From NCBI GenBank assembly GCA_034168985.1, contig JAXFJE010000009.1, positions 53,370 to 117,369 of the forward strand: 64,000 nt of DNA, written 5' to 3'. The stretch comes from JALEVB01 sp022768265. Its GTDB lineage: Bacteria > Bacillota_I > Bacilli_A > Erysipelotrichales > Erysipelotrichaceae. The notes below the pieces were generated by a model. The model saw only the letters and a list, made by a program, of their open reading frames with translations, did no database searches and was not told the DNA's origin. Made by a program: the position numbers and the translations under genes. Shown piece by piece: positions 54,586 through 63,505 of this stretch; within the stretch, counting starts at the first letter, position 1; each line of letters begins with the position of its first letter.

Positions 54586-54614
54586 TTGTAATTAAAGCTA
54601 AAATTTGATATCAT
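54586..54614 (+). promoter_or_regulatory. Putative pyrG promoter
   Basis: TTGTAA and TATCAT with a 17-base spacer. A start around 54620 would give a leader of about 90 bases that contains the terminator at 54626-54688. Confidence 0.5.
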
Positions 54615-54625
54615 AGCAGTGGTTA

Positions 54626-54688
54626 AAAAGAAGTTCTAAAAAAAAAACGACAAATTGTCGTCGCATTTAGTGACTTCTTTTTATTTTT
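54626..54688 (+). terminator. Intrinsic terminator upstream of pyrG (end of previous operon or attenuator)
   Basis: The long stem gaagt.ctaaa / tttag..acttc is capped by an inner hairpin cgacaa/ttgtcg and followed by TTTTTATTTTT. If the promoter at 54586 is real this lies inside the pyrG leader and may act as an attenuator. Confidence 0.7.
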
Positions 54689-54709
54689 ATGTAGTTATAG
54701 GAGGATAAT

Positions 54710-56299
54710 ATGAAGTATATATTTGTAACGGGTGGTGTCGTTTCCGGACTTGGAAAAGGTATTACGGCAGCATCTTTAGGACGTTTATTAAAATCACGTG
54801 GTCTTAAGGTCATTTCACAAAAATTGGATCCATATATCAATGTCGATCCAGGAACGATGTCACCATATCAACATGGTGAAGTTTTCGTAACCGATGATGG
54901 GGCAGAAACTGATCTAGACTTAGGACATTATGAACGTTTCATCGATGAAGATCTAAATAAGTATTCAAATCTAACAACTGGTAAAGTTTATTGGAATGTT
55001 TTAAATAAGGAAAGAAGAGGCGAGTACTTAGGAGATACCGTACAAATTATTCCTCATATTACTAATGAAATAAAACGTTTCGTCTATTCGGTAGGTGAAA
55101 AAAGCAATGCTGATGTCATCATTACCGAAATTGGTGGTACGGTAGGGGATATCGAATCACAACCATTTATCGAAGCAATTCGGCAAATTGCGATCGATCT
55201 ACCAAAAGAAGATTGCTTATTTGTGCATGTTACTTTGATCCCATATATTCCAGGTAGCAATGAATATAAATCAAAACCTACGCAACATTCAGTAAAAGAA
55301 TTACAAGTTAGCGGTGTGCGTCCAGATATCATCGTAGCAAGATGCGATGGTCGTATTCCTGATGATGTCAAACAAAAGATTGCGTTATTCTGTAATGTTA
55401 AAGCAGATTGTGTGATCGAAAATCTAACGGTTGGTGATCTATATGAAGCACCTATCATGTTAGAAGAACAAAATTTATCAGAAATCGTTTGTCGTGAATT
55501 GAAGCTTGATACAAAACCAATCGATCTATCACACTGGAATGCCATGTTAGAAAAAGTACATGGTTGTGATAAACAAGTTACCATTGGTTTGGTTGGTAAA
55601 TATGTACGTTTGCATGATGCATATCTATCAGTCATCGAATCATTGAAGCATGGTGGTTATGAAAATGGTGCGAAGGTCAATATCAAATGGATCGAAGCAG
55701 AAGAAATCACTAATGAAACGATCGATGAACTATTAGGTGATGTTGATGGTATCATCGTACCAGGTGGCTTTGGTGATCGTGGTATCGAAGGTAAGGTCGC
55801 AGCATGTCGTTATGCACGTGAAAACAATGTGCCATACCTTGGTCTATGCTTAGGTATGCAAATTGCGGTAATTGAATTTGCCCGCAATGTTTTAGGATAT
55901 GCTGATGCCAATAGCCGTGAGTTCAATGAATTAAGCACGCATCGTGTCATTGACTTCATGCCTGGACAAAATGATGACATCGATAAAGGTGGTACGATGC
56001 GTCTTGGAGCTTATCCATGTGCGATCAAAGAAGGTAGTTTATTAGCTAAATGCTATGGCGAAACCAATATTAGCGAAAGACACCGTCATCGTTATGAATT
56101 CAACAATCAATTCCGTGATGAATTCAATAACAATGGTCTAGAAATCGTTGGTACATCACCAGATGGTCGCTTGGTTGAAGCTGTGGAAAACGTTAATAAC
56201 GATTTCTTCATCGGGGTTCAATATCACCCAGAATTCAAGAGCCGTCCAGATAGAGCACATCCATTATTCACTGGCTTTATCAAAGCTAGCTTAAAATAA
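54710..56299 (+). CDS. pyrG: CTP synthase
   Basis: The 529-residue protein has the N-terminal synthetase domain (FVTGGVVSGLGKGITAASLG, DPYINVDPGTMSPYQHGEVF) and a C-terminal glutaminase with the Cys nucleophile in YLGLCLGMQ and YHPEF. It turns UTP to CTP. AGGAGG precedes the ATG. Confidence 0.97.
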   Translation: MKYIFVTGGVVSGLGKGITAASLGRLLKSRGLKVISQKLDPYINVDPGTMSPYQHGEVFVTDDGAETDLDLGHYERFIDEDLNKYSNLTTGKVYWNVLNKERRGEYLGDTVQIIPHITNEIKRFVYSVGEKSNADVIITEIGGTVGDIESQPFIEAIRQIAIDLPKEDCLFVHVTLIPYIPGSNEYKSKPTQHSVKELQVSGVRPDIIVARCDGRIPDDVKQKIALFCNVKADCVIENLTVGDLYEAPIMLEEQNLSEIVCRELKLDTKPIDLSHWNAMLEKVHGCDKQVTIGLVGKYVRLHDAYLSVIESLKHGGYENGAKVNIKWIEAEEITNETIDELLGDVDGIIVPGGFGDRGIEGKVAACRYARENNVPYLGLCLGMQIAVIEFARNVLGYADANSREFNELSTHRVIDFMPGQNDDIDKGGTMRLGAYPCAIKEGSLLAKCYGETNISERHRHRYEFNNQFRDEFNNNGLEIVGTSPDGRLVEAVENVNNDFFIGVQYHPEFKSRPDRAHPLFTGFIKASLK

Positions 56300-56307
56300 G
56301 GTCAAGC

Positions 56308-56346
56308 AAAAGACACTTTAAACTTAAAGTGTCTTTAATGTTTTAT
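56308..56346 (+). terminator. Terminator of pyrG
   Basis: Stem aaagacacttta / taaagtgtcttt followed by a T-rich stretch. Confidence 0.7.
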
Positions 56347-56367
56347 AAAATATAGGAAAGGGTATAT

Positions 56368-57693
56368 ATGTTAGAAAAATTATTTCATTTAAAAGCCAAA
56401 AACACCACGGTTAAGACCGAAATCCTTGCTGGTTTAACTACTTTCTTAGCAATGGCCTATATCCTAGGTGTCAATCCTGCGATCTTAGGTGGCGATCTTA
56501 CAGGGATGGATCCAGCATCCGTATTCTTTGCAACGGCGATCGCTAGTGGCTTTGCAAGTATCCTAATGGGAATCTTAGCAAACTATCCGATTGGTTTAGC
56601 TCCAGGCATGGGGGTAAATGCACTATTTACTTATACAGTATGTGTTGGCTATGGTTATAGCTTTGAAGAAGCTTTAGCAGCTGTATTGGTATCAGGGGTC
56701 GTATTTATCTTGATCTCTGTGACTGGCGTGCGTAAGTTGATCATCAATTCTATTCCTAAAAACATGAAATTAGCGATCGGAGCAGGTATTGGTTTCTTTA
56801 TTGCGTTCATTGCGTTAAAAAATGCTGGTATCGTCGTTGCTAATGAAGCAACCATCGTTTCTTTAGGTAATCTAAAAGATCCATCTGTCATCTTAGCCAT
56901 CTTTGGAATCGTCGTTACGATCGGTCTAATGGTAAAAGGTGTCAATGCTGCACCATTCTATGGCCTATTAGTAACAGCTATCGTAGGTATCATCTTAGGT
57001 ATGGCAGGATTTGCCAATATGCCAAGCTTACCTACAAATATATTCACAGCCTCTTTCAATACAGAAGCAGTAGGGGCATTTATGCGTGGTATGGGTGGTC
57101 TATTTGCCCATGATAACTGGTTCATCGTAATTTTCAGTTTCTTATTCGTGGATTTCTTTGATACAGCAGGAACTTTAGTAGCTGTAGGCAATAACATTGG
57201 GCTAGTAGATGAAAAAGGCGAAATGGAAAATATCGAAAAAGCCTTATTAGCAGACTCTGTTGGTACGGTCGTAGGGGCAGCTCTAGGAACATCGACCGTA
57301 ACATCATTTGTAGAATCAGGAGCAGGGGTTGCAGCTGGAGGAAGAACAGGATTAACAGCAGTAACTACTGGTATCTGTTTCTTGTTATCATTATTTATTT
57401 CTCCACTAGTATTAAGCATTTCCGTCAATGCCGTAACCGCACCAGCGATCTTTGTCGTAGGGATCTTGATGGCTAAACAATTAAAAGAAATTGATTGGCA
57501 AGATACAGCTATTGCGGCTAGTGCTTTTGTTACCATCATCTTCATGGTATTGGCATATTCTATTTCTGATGGGCTAGCAATGGGCTTTATCGTCTATGGC
57601 ATTACGATGTTATTTAGCAAGAAAGCTAAAGAAGTAAGTCCAATTTGTTGGGTATTGATCGTAATCTTTATTTTCTATTATTGCATGAAATAA
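56368..57693 (+). CDS. NCS2-family purine permease (AzgA/PbuG-like)
   Basis: The 441-residue membrane protein has AzgA-type signatures (TEILAGLTTFLAMAYILGVNP, PIGLAPGMGVNALFTY, DFFDTAGTLVAVG, TSTVTSFVESGAGVAAGGRTG). These carry adenine, guanine or hypoxanthine. No purine riboswitch is visible in the 74-base gap before it. It precedes guaA, consistent with purine supply. Confidence 0.92.
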   Translation: MLEKLFHLKAKNTTVKTEILAGLTTFLAMAYILGVNPAILGGDLTGMDPASVFFATAIASGFASILMGILANYPIGLAPGMGVNALFTYTVCVGYGYSFEEALAAVLVSGVVFILISVTGVRKLIINSIPKNMKLAIGAGIGFFIAFIALKNAGIVVANEATIVSLGNLKDPSVILAIFGIVVTIGLMVKGVNAAPFYGLLVTAIVGIILGMAGFANMPSLPTNIFTASFNTEAVGAFMRGMGGLFAHDNWFIVIFSFLFVDFFDTAGTLVAVGNNIGLVDEKGEMENIEKALLADSVGTVVGAALGTSTVTSFVESGAGVAAGGRTGLTAVTTGICFLLSLFISPLVLSISVNAVTAPAIFVVGILMAKQLKEIDWQDTAIAASAFVTIIFMVLAYSISDGLAMGFIVYGITMLFSKKAKEVSPICWVLIVIFIFYYCMK

Positions 57694-57742
57694 AGTAGCG
57701 TATAAGACGTTAATTTGTTAAAATATAAGCGAGGTAAAAAAT

Positions 57743-59281
57743 ATGGCAGATAAAATAGTAGTTTTAGATTTTGGTAGTCAATACAACCAATTGATTGCCC
57801 GCAGAATCAGAGAATACGGGGTGTATAGCGAACTTCACCCAAATACGATGACCCTAGAAGAAATCCAAGCACTAGGTGATGTCAAAGGTATCATCTTCAG
57901 TGGTGGTCCAAACAGCGTATATGAAGATCACGCACCAAAATGTGATCCAAGGATCTTTGAAGCAGGCTTACCTATCTTAGGTATTTGTTATGGCATGCAA
58001 ATGACGCATTTCATGAATGGTGGTCAAGTAAAAGCTTGTGAAAAGAAAGAATATGGTCGTGCAGATATCACGGTCAAAGAATCTTTATTATTCAAAGGCT
58101 TAGACACTCATCAAATGGTATGGATGTCGCATGGGGACCAAGTAAGTCAATTAGCTCCAGGCTTTGAAAAGATCGCTAGCAGTGATACATGTGAATTTGC
58201 CGCTAGCCAAAACTTAGAAAAACAAATCTATACGGTACAATTCCATCCTGAAGTAAGAAATAGCGAACATGGTTTACAAATGTTGAAAAACTTCGTCTTT
58301 GAAATTTGTCATGCCGAGGCAAACTGGTCAATGGCAAGCTTCATCGATATGAAAGTAGAAGAGATCCGTAAACAAGTAAAAGATGATAAAGTATTATTAG
58401 CTTTATCAGGTGGGGTTGATTCAAGCGTAGTTGCCGCCCTATTACACAAAGCTATCGGTAACCAATTATATTGCATGTTCATCGATCATGGTTTATTAAG
58501 AAAAGGTGAAGGCGATAGCGTAATGGAAATGTTTGGTAAGAACATGAAGCTAAATCTAACGAAGATCGATGCATCTGAAAAATTCTTATCAAAATTAGCA
58601 GGCGTAACCGACCCTGAAAAGAAAAGAAAGATCATCGGTAACGAATTTGTTTACACTTTTGATGAAGAAGTAAAGAAATTGGTTGCAGGTGAAAATATCA
58701 AATGGTTAGCACAAGGTACGCTATATACTGACGTTATCGAAAGTGGTACCAAAACAGCGCAAACCATCAAATCACACCACAATGTCGGTGGTCTACCAGA
58801 AGATATGCAATTCAAATTGATCGAACCATTGAATACATTATTCAAAGATGAAGTTCGTCAATTAGGTATCGAATTAGGTTTACCAGAAGACATGGTATGG
58901 CGTCAACCATTCCCAGGACCAGGTCTTGGTATCCGTGTCATCGGAGAAATCACGGAAGAAAAACTAGAAATCGTTAGAGAATCAGATGCCATCTTACGTG
59001 AAGAAATCGCTAAAGCTGGTTTACAACGTGATATTTGGCAATACTTCACTGCCTTAACAAATATGAAATCAGTTGGGGTAATGGGCGATCAAAGAACCTA
59101 CGCTTATGCAGTAGCTATCAGAGCGGTAACATCAATCGATGGTATGACAGCTGACTGGGCTAAGATTCCTTATGATGTATTAGCAGTTATCTCTAATAGA
59201 ATCGTAAATGAAGTTCCACATGTTAACAGAGTGTTATTAGATATCACATCTAAGCCTCCTGGAACGATTGAGTTCGAATAG
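57743..59281 (+). CDS. guaA: GMP synthase (glutamine-hydrolysing)
   Basis: The 512-residue protein has an N-terminal glutaminase with Cys in ILGICYGMQ and FHPEV, the PP-loop ALSGGVDSSV, and the conserved C-terminal end SKPPGTIEFE. It converts XMP to GMP. The 3' end of guaA is a known integration site for genomic islands, and the region after it looks accessory here. Confidence 0.97.
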   Translation: MADKIVVLDFGSQYNQLIARRIREYGVYSELHPNTMTLEEIQALGDVKGIIFSGGPNSVYEDHAPKCDPRIFEAGLPILGICYGMQMTHFMNGGQVKACEKKEYGRADITVKESLLFKGLDTHQMVWMSHGDQVSQLAPGFEKIASSDTCEFAASQNLEKQIYTVQFHPEVRNSEHGLQMLKNFVFEICHAEANWSMASFIDMKVEEIRKQVKDDKVLLALSGGVDSSVVAALLHKAIGNQLYCMFIDHGLLRKGEGDSVMEMFGKNMKLNLTKIDASEKFLSKLAGVTDPEKKRKIIGNEFVYTFDEEVKKLVAGENIKWLAQGTLYTDVIESGTKTAQTIKSHHNVGGLPEDMQFKLIEPLNTLFKDEVRQLGIELGLPEDMVWRQPFPGPGLGIRVIGEITEEKLEIVRESDAILREEIAKAGLQRDIWQYFTALTNMKSVGVMGDQRTYAYAVAIRAVTSIDGMTADWAKIPYDVLAVISNRIVNEVPHVNRVLLDITSKPPGTIEFE

Positions 59282-59460
59282 TAGTATTCGGCTTGGATGT
59301 TGCCAAAAAGCCTTTATTTATCGGTGCTAGCCATGTGATTATTATTCCTTGGAAGATTTTTGCAACACTTTTGCAACGATTTGTCGGAAAATTATCTTTG
59401 CAACAGTTTCAATTGTTCCATTTGGCTAGCAAGTTAAGGATAATTTATAACAATAAAATT
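59282..59460. other. Junction segment downstream of guaA with TTTGCAAC repeats
   Basis: This segment has no intact gene. It holds three copies of a tttgcaac core (around 59357-59410). On the minus strand it reads as a short protein-like stretch ending in two stops (RQIVAKVLQKSSKE). It could be the tail of a lost gene or an attachment region. I cannot prove either. Confidence 0.35.
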
Positions 59461-59493
59461 GAGTTTCTGTAGTGTGTGCAGAGGCTCTTTTTT
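59461..59493 (+). terminator. Terminator-like hairpin downstream of guaA
   Basis: Stem gag.ttctg / caga.gctc around agtgtgtg, followed by TTTTTT. Confidence 0.6.
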
Positions 59494-59569
59494 ATTGCTT
59501 ATCATTAGATTTATATATAAAAAAGTCTTCTGAATTGAAGTTAGCTGAAGTGAATCCCAAAGTTTGATA

Positions 59570-59680
59570 TGTACTGAACCCAAAAAATTGGACAAAGATT
59601 TAATCAGCTAACTAAGCTGTTAATAAGGATTGATTTCTGTATTGTACAGGAGTCAATCCTTTTAATTTGGTAATTTTGTT
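59570..59680 (-). mobile_element. Remnant of an IS3-family (IS150-like) element: terminal repeat and transposase C-terminus
   Basis: On the minus strand the frame ending at 59612 reads KLKGLTPVQYRNQSL, the hallmark C-terminus of IS3-family OrfB transposases. Just beyond the stop is a typical element end (tgtactgaaccc..ttggaca, 59570-59594). Upstream of these residues the frame is broken by stops, and the rest of the element is missing. A similar motif (gtgaatcccaaagtttg) about 25 bases left may be the end of a second element. Confidence 0.75.
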
Positions 59681-59835
59681 TTAAATTTTGTCGCTTATCA
59701 CAAACTTTATTAAATTCTAGTGTAGTAATAGCAATTATATTATCGAAATTAATAAAAAACTTTTAAAAGTGCAAGAAAACTATATAAATGATTACAAATA
59801 AAATATATAATTATAAATTGTATGGAGAATAATCT

Positions 59836-60033
59836 ATGAAGGTATGTTACAACAATTTTTTTAAATTATTGATTGATAGAGGAATTAGAAAAATGGAATT
59901 TGCTAAGATGGCAGGTATTAGTCAAAATACGATGGCTAGGCTTTCTAGAAATCAGAATGTTTCATTAGATGTACTGGAAAAGATATGTTGTACTTTAGAC
60001 TGTAAGATAGATGATATTATTGAATTTATATAG
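59836..60033 (+). CDS. Small XRE/Cro-type HTH regulator
   Basis: The 65-residue protein is almost entirely one helix-turn-helix domain (FAKMAGISQNTMARLSRNQNVSLDVLEKICCTLDCKIDDI), the YozG/Cro-like type common in mobile and defence loci. It lies 260 bases upstream of the DUF6414-like/AAA module in the same direction and may control it. The 260 bases between hold no gene I can support. Confidence 0.85.
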   Translation: MKVCYNNFFKLLIDRGIRKMEFAKMAGISQNTMARLSRNQNVSLDVLEKICCTLDCKIDDIIEFI

Positions 60034-60293
60034 AAAACGAAGATAGAAAAAATAATGTAGGTAGAACTTCACAAATATTGAACATAGAGGTAGAAGATTT
60101 AATGCAAAGGTTTGTACTATCTCTTTAAAAAGAATAGAGGCATGATTTAAATGGAAGATATCGATGAGGATTGCCAATGTTATTCAATTTAAAATATTAG
60201 TGATCTCGGGTAAAAATTTAAATTAAATTCAATTATGTTAATAAATATATTAATTGTATTTGTTCGGTTTCGAAAAATATGAAAGGAGAATGC

Positions 60294-61142
60294 ATGATGA
60301 CGAAACATAAAAAAGAACAAAATAAAAGTAGATTATGCAAGATAGTCTATTTTGATGAAGAATCTGTTACGGATTATATTCAGATTGTTGAAGGTGGTAA
60401 ATTAGAAAAAACTACAGAATTATTAAATGAAACTAAAGATAAAGGTCAAGCTAGTACTGACACAAAAGCCAGTGTTGGAATCGGAGGAGTATTAAAGGCT
60501 TTAGTAGGATTTGAGATTAAGGGATCGGTCGATGCTGAATTAGAAACATCATTTAATACAAATCAAATGGTCAAGAATATTGTTAAAAATACAATTCTTA
60601 CTGACTTCATTGATTTAATAGATGAACTTTCTTCTGAAGAAAAAGATGGAGTACAGAATTGTGGGGCAATAAATAAATTTAAGGGATATAAAATATATGC
60701 TCCCAAGGAGTCTTTGTCATATGTTGCATTGATTTCACCGTATTTGTCCATGTTAAAGGGCGGAACAAATATTCCAGCGGGTGATTTTAATATAGCAATT
60801 GACAAATTAGATAATACAATTAAAAATGCAAAAGGATATTATGAATTTGTTGGGAATCGTGATAAGGAACAGGTGATTTTTAGATTTAATATTAAATCTT
60901 TTAAGAATAACTATAAAACTACAGATTTGCAAAAAATGAATATAAGTATATATGCGATTAAAGTTGGGAAAAGTAGTATTGAAAAATTAAATTTTAATAA
61001 TGAATTTGAAATTGAAGAGAATTTTTCGAAAAAAGATAATCCCGAATATGAGAAAAAGAAAAAGAAATTAGTTGATACATCTGTAGAAAAGGTGCTAGAT
61101 GTTTATGATGTTCTGTTAGCGGGGGTCGAAGCAGATGATTGA
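60294..61142 (+). CDS. DUF6414-like protein, partner of an AAA+ ATPase
   Basis: The 282-residue reading starts at the ATG following AAAGGAGAATGC; an earlier ATG at 60279 lies inside that ribosome site. The N-terminal motif KIVYFDEESVTDYIQIVEGG resembles DUF6414-type proteins (YxDE..V..Y..Q..GG). A Gly-rich amphipathic stretch follows (VGIGGVLKALVGFEIKGS), then a mixed alpha/beta body and a very Lys-rich segment near the end. It has no signal peptide. It overlaps the ATPase gene by 8 bases. Codon use is AT-richer than in the housekeeping genes. A role as effector or sensor of a defence module is inference. Confidence 0.6.
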   Translation: MMTKHKKEQNKSRLCKIVYFDEESVTDYIQIVEGGKLEKTTELLNETKDKGQASTDTKASVGIGGVLKALVGFEIKGSVDAELETSFNTNQMVKNIVKNTILTDFIDLIDELSSEEKDGVQNCGAINKFKGYKIYAPKESLSYVALISPYLSMLKGGTNIPAGDFNIAIDKLDNTIKNAKGYYEFVGNRDKEQVIFRFNIKSFKNNYKTTDLQKMNISIYAIKVGKSSIEKLNFNNEFEIEENFSKKDNPEYEKKKKKLVDTSVEKVLDVYDVLLAGVEADD

Positions 61143-62256
61143 TAATATTGTTGTTTTCAAAGGCTCAAAGCGGGATTTTGAAAAACTAATTAAAGAGCGA
61201 ATTTCAGAAAACGAAGATACTATTCCCTTTATGGATTTGATTCAACATTATAATGCTAGGTTACGTCCAAATGAATCAGGAGTAGGGGAAAGTGCATTGT
61301 CAATGAAGATAGATGTTGATAATTGTATTGTAAGGGCAGAAGATTATGGTTCTGTTTTGGAACATGTATTATCTAATTTTGTTGGAATAATAACATTGAA
61401 TCATGATGTGGGAACATTATATGTTCATAATCCTCCGAAAAGAGTTATAAAATCATTAGAGTCGTATTCAGATAATATTCAGTATTTTTCATCTAAATAT
61501 ATGGAGATTTGTAGAGAAGATTTAAAAATGATATATAGCGATTTGCAGTCTAATATTTTAGGACAAGAAAAATGTAAAAAGCAAATTATGAGTGGTTTAT
61601 ATAGAATGTCAATAAAAGGTAATGATAAACCAGTTGTACTTATGCTATATGGCCCCTCTGGAGTAGGAAAAACGGAAACAGCAAAGAGTATTAGCAAATC
61701 TCTTGGTGGCGAATTGTTAAGAATACAATTTTCAATGATGCAATCAAATGAAGCATATAATTACATATTTGGCGCAGAGCATTCAAAAGGAAGTTTTGCT
61801 AGAGATATGATGGGAAGAGAATCAAATGTAATTTTGATTGATGAATTTGATAAAGTTAATCCAATTTTTTATAATGCATTTTATGAGTTATTTGATGAAG
61901 GAAAGTATGTGGATTCTAATTATGAGGTTAATTTAAAAAATACTATTTTCTTGTGTACTTGTAATTTTATGAGTCAAAACGAAATAAAAAAAGTTTTAGG
62001 TCCAGCGATGTATTCAAGAATAGGTTGTTGTATAGAATATATGGATTTAACAAAAGAGCAAAAAGAAATAATAGTTGAAAAATGGTATAATGAGATTACG
62101 GAAAGATTAAATGAAGAAGAGAGAAGATATATTGATTCTACAGATATTTTGGAGTGGTTTAAAGAAAATGCAAATAGATATGACAATATACGATTATTAA
62201 AAAAAAGATTGGAGAATGCAATTTTTGATGAGTTAACTGAAAAATATGTTTTTTAA
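61135..62256 (+). CDS. ClpB-like single-domain AAA+ ATPase
   Basis: Of 373 residues, 1-120 form a domain I do not recognise. From about 140 there is one AAA+ module of the Clp/HSP100 D2 type: Walker A GPSGVGKT (173-180), Walker B VILIDEFD (232-239), sensor-1 Asn in CTCN, a candidate arginine finger in MYSRIG, and a helical lid with LLKKRLENAI. The Clp N-domain and the usual GxPPGYVG pore loop are missing, so it is not a normal disaggregase. The start overlaps the upstream gene by 8 bases. Confidence 0.8.
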   Translation: MIDNIVVFKGSKRDFEKLIKERISENEDTIPFMDLIQHYNARLRPNESGVGESALSMKIDVDNCIVRAEDYGSVLEHVLSNFVGIITLNHDVGTLYVHNPPKRVIKSLESYSDNIQYFSSKYMEICREDLKMIYSDLQSNILGQEKCKKQIMSGLYRMSIKGNDKPVVLMLYGPSGVGKTETAKSISKSLGGELLRIQFSMMQSNEAYNYIFGAEHSKGSFARDMMGRESNVILIDEFDKVNPIFYNAFYELFDEGKYVDSNYEVNLKNTIFLCTCNFMSQNEIKKVLGPAMYSRIGCCIEYMDLTKEQKEIIVEKWYNEITERLNEEERRYIDSTDILEWFKENANRYDNIRLLKKRLENAIFDELTEKYVF

Positions 62257-62883
62257 AGAAATGAAATATATTAATTTTTATTCTCTAAAATGTTGATATG
62301 TAATTATCCAATGTATACAGATAGAAATGTTAAGATAGAATTGCTTAAATAAATTTAAGAGAATAAGTTCAATGCTACAAATGATATAGTTGCAAGTTAA
62401 ATGATGATTGTTAATTTTAAATTAAATTATGCGATTTATATAGATTCTGTTTTGCTGCCAATATCAAAAAAGTTGTAAAGCAAAAAGGGAAGTTTAATTA
62501 CTGATAAATATAAATGACATTGTAATAAATATGTTTATTACAATTGTTTCATTTAGATGTTTAGTGTTGGCATTTAACCTAAATTGTTAGAAAGTATGCT
62601 AATTTTTTTAAAAATAAATTATTAAAAATAGTATAACATAAGCGTTGCATAACTATTATTTGTTTTATAAGTTTACTTTATTTATATGAAGTAACTCGTA
62701 AATAGATATTAGAGTGAAAAAAGTTTATGGTTGATGACCATGAGGTGTAATTGTTCTAATTGGTTTTTGGAATAGTTAATTTTAATAAAATGACGTGCTA
62801 ATGTGACAGACGCTTTGGCCCATTATTGTGTAAATAGTAACAGCTTTAGTTGTATTATTTAAAGTTGAATGATAGAATTAAAA
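62257..62883. other. Gene-free AT-rich gap with a perfect palindrome
   Basis: I see no coding region here. The clearest structure is an 11-bp perfect inverted repeat with a 4-base loop at 62519-62544. It has no T-run directly after it on either strand. The rest is AT-rich, with scattered stops in all frames. Confidence 0.5.
62519..62544. repeat. Perfect 11-bp inverted repeat
   Basis: The arms attgtaataaa / tttattacaat flank tatg. Symmetry without a T-run fits an operator or transcript-end structure better than a classic terminator. Confidence 0.65.
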
Positions 62884-62913
62884 ATTAAAAACACTATGAA
62901 AGGAGATTGTTCA

Positions 62914-63309
62914 ATGCCGAATACTATTAATGCAATTATTAATTTAGTTTCAGATACACAACTTGAACTATGTGATTATTATAATACTAGACATAGAGCT
63001 AATGGTGAAGGCGATAGTCTAGAGGAATATGTTAAAGACATTTATGCAGGTACTTTAAGGGAAACAAACGAATAATATCGTTTGGAGAAAATTGAGGAAT
63101 GTTTTTCTTATCTGGGGAATGACTCTAATCCACCAGATGCAATGCTTTATGGTGGAGATGCTATTGAAGTTAAGAAAATTGAATCTTCGAAAGGGGATAT
63201 ACAATTAAATAGCTCACATCCAAAATACAAGCTTTTTTCAGATAGTACCATGATAACTGAGACATGTCGTAATGCGGAAAATAGAAAATGGAGAGAAAAA
63301 TCTTTGTAA
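62914..63309 (+). pseudogene. Broken NgoPII-family type II restriction endonuclease (N-terminal part)
   Basis: The ATG at 62914 has AAAGGAG upstream. The product reads NTRHRANGEGDSLEEYVKDI, meets an in-frame TAA at 63073, then continues in the same frame (FSYLGNDSNPPDAMLYGGDA, IEVKKIESS, NSSHPKYKLFSDS) to a stop at 63307. These are NgoPII-type sequences (GGCC-cutting enzymes), which normally run to about 270 residues, so roughly the C-terminal half is missing. Nonsense mutation plus deletion make it inactive. Confidence 0.8.
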
Positions 63310-63505
63310 ATTTGTAGAAGGGAAAGAAGATTTATATAGAAGAATGACAGTTCGAGAGATTGCAAGAATTCAAGGATTCCCTGATGATTTTAAATTCATC
63401 TATGAAAATGTAAATGATGCATATAAGATGATTGGTAATGCAGTTCCAGTTAATCTAGCATACGAAATAGCAATTGCTATAAAAAATCAACTAGAGAAAG
63501 CATAA
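63284..63505 (+). pseudogene. C-terminal fragment of a HaeIII/NgoPII-type cytosine-5 DNA methyltransferase
   Basis: About 70 residues carry methyltransferase motifs IX-X: DLYRRMTVREIARIQGFPDD and YKMIGNAVPVNLAYEIA. The catalytic Pro-Cys and SAM-binding motifs are absent. The fragment is in another frame from the endonuclease piece and begins where that piece ends, so an internal deletion probably joined the two genes. Not functional by itself. Confidence 0.8.

Noticed and set aside
56300..56367. Purine riboswitch before the NCS2 permease
   Set aside because: The gap is filled by the pyrG terminator and is too short for an aptamer.
59282..59460. Integrase C-terminus downstream of guaA
   Set aside because: Only about 25 residues are readable and no recombinase motif is present, so it is listed as an unexplained segment.
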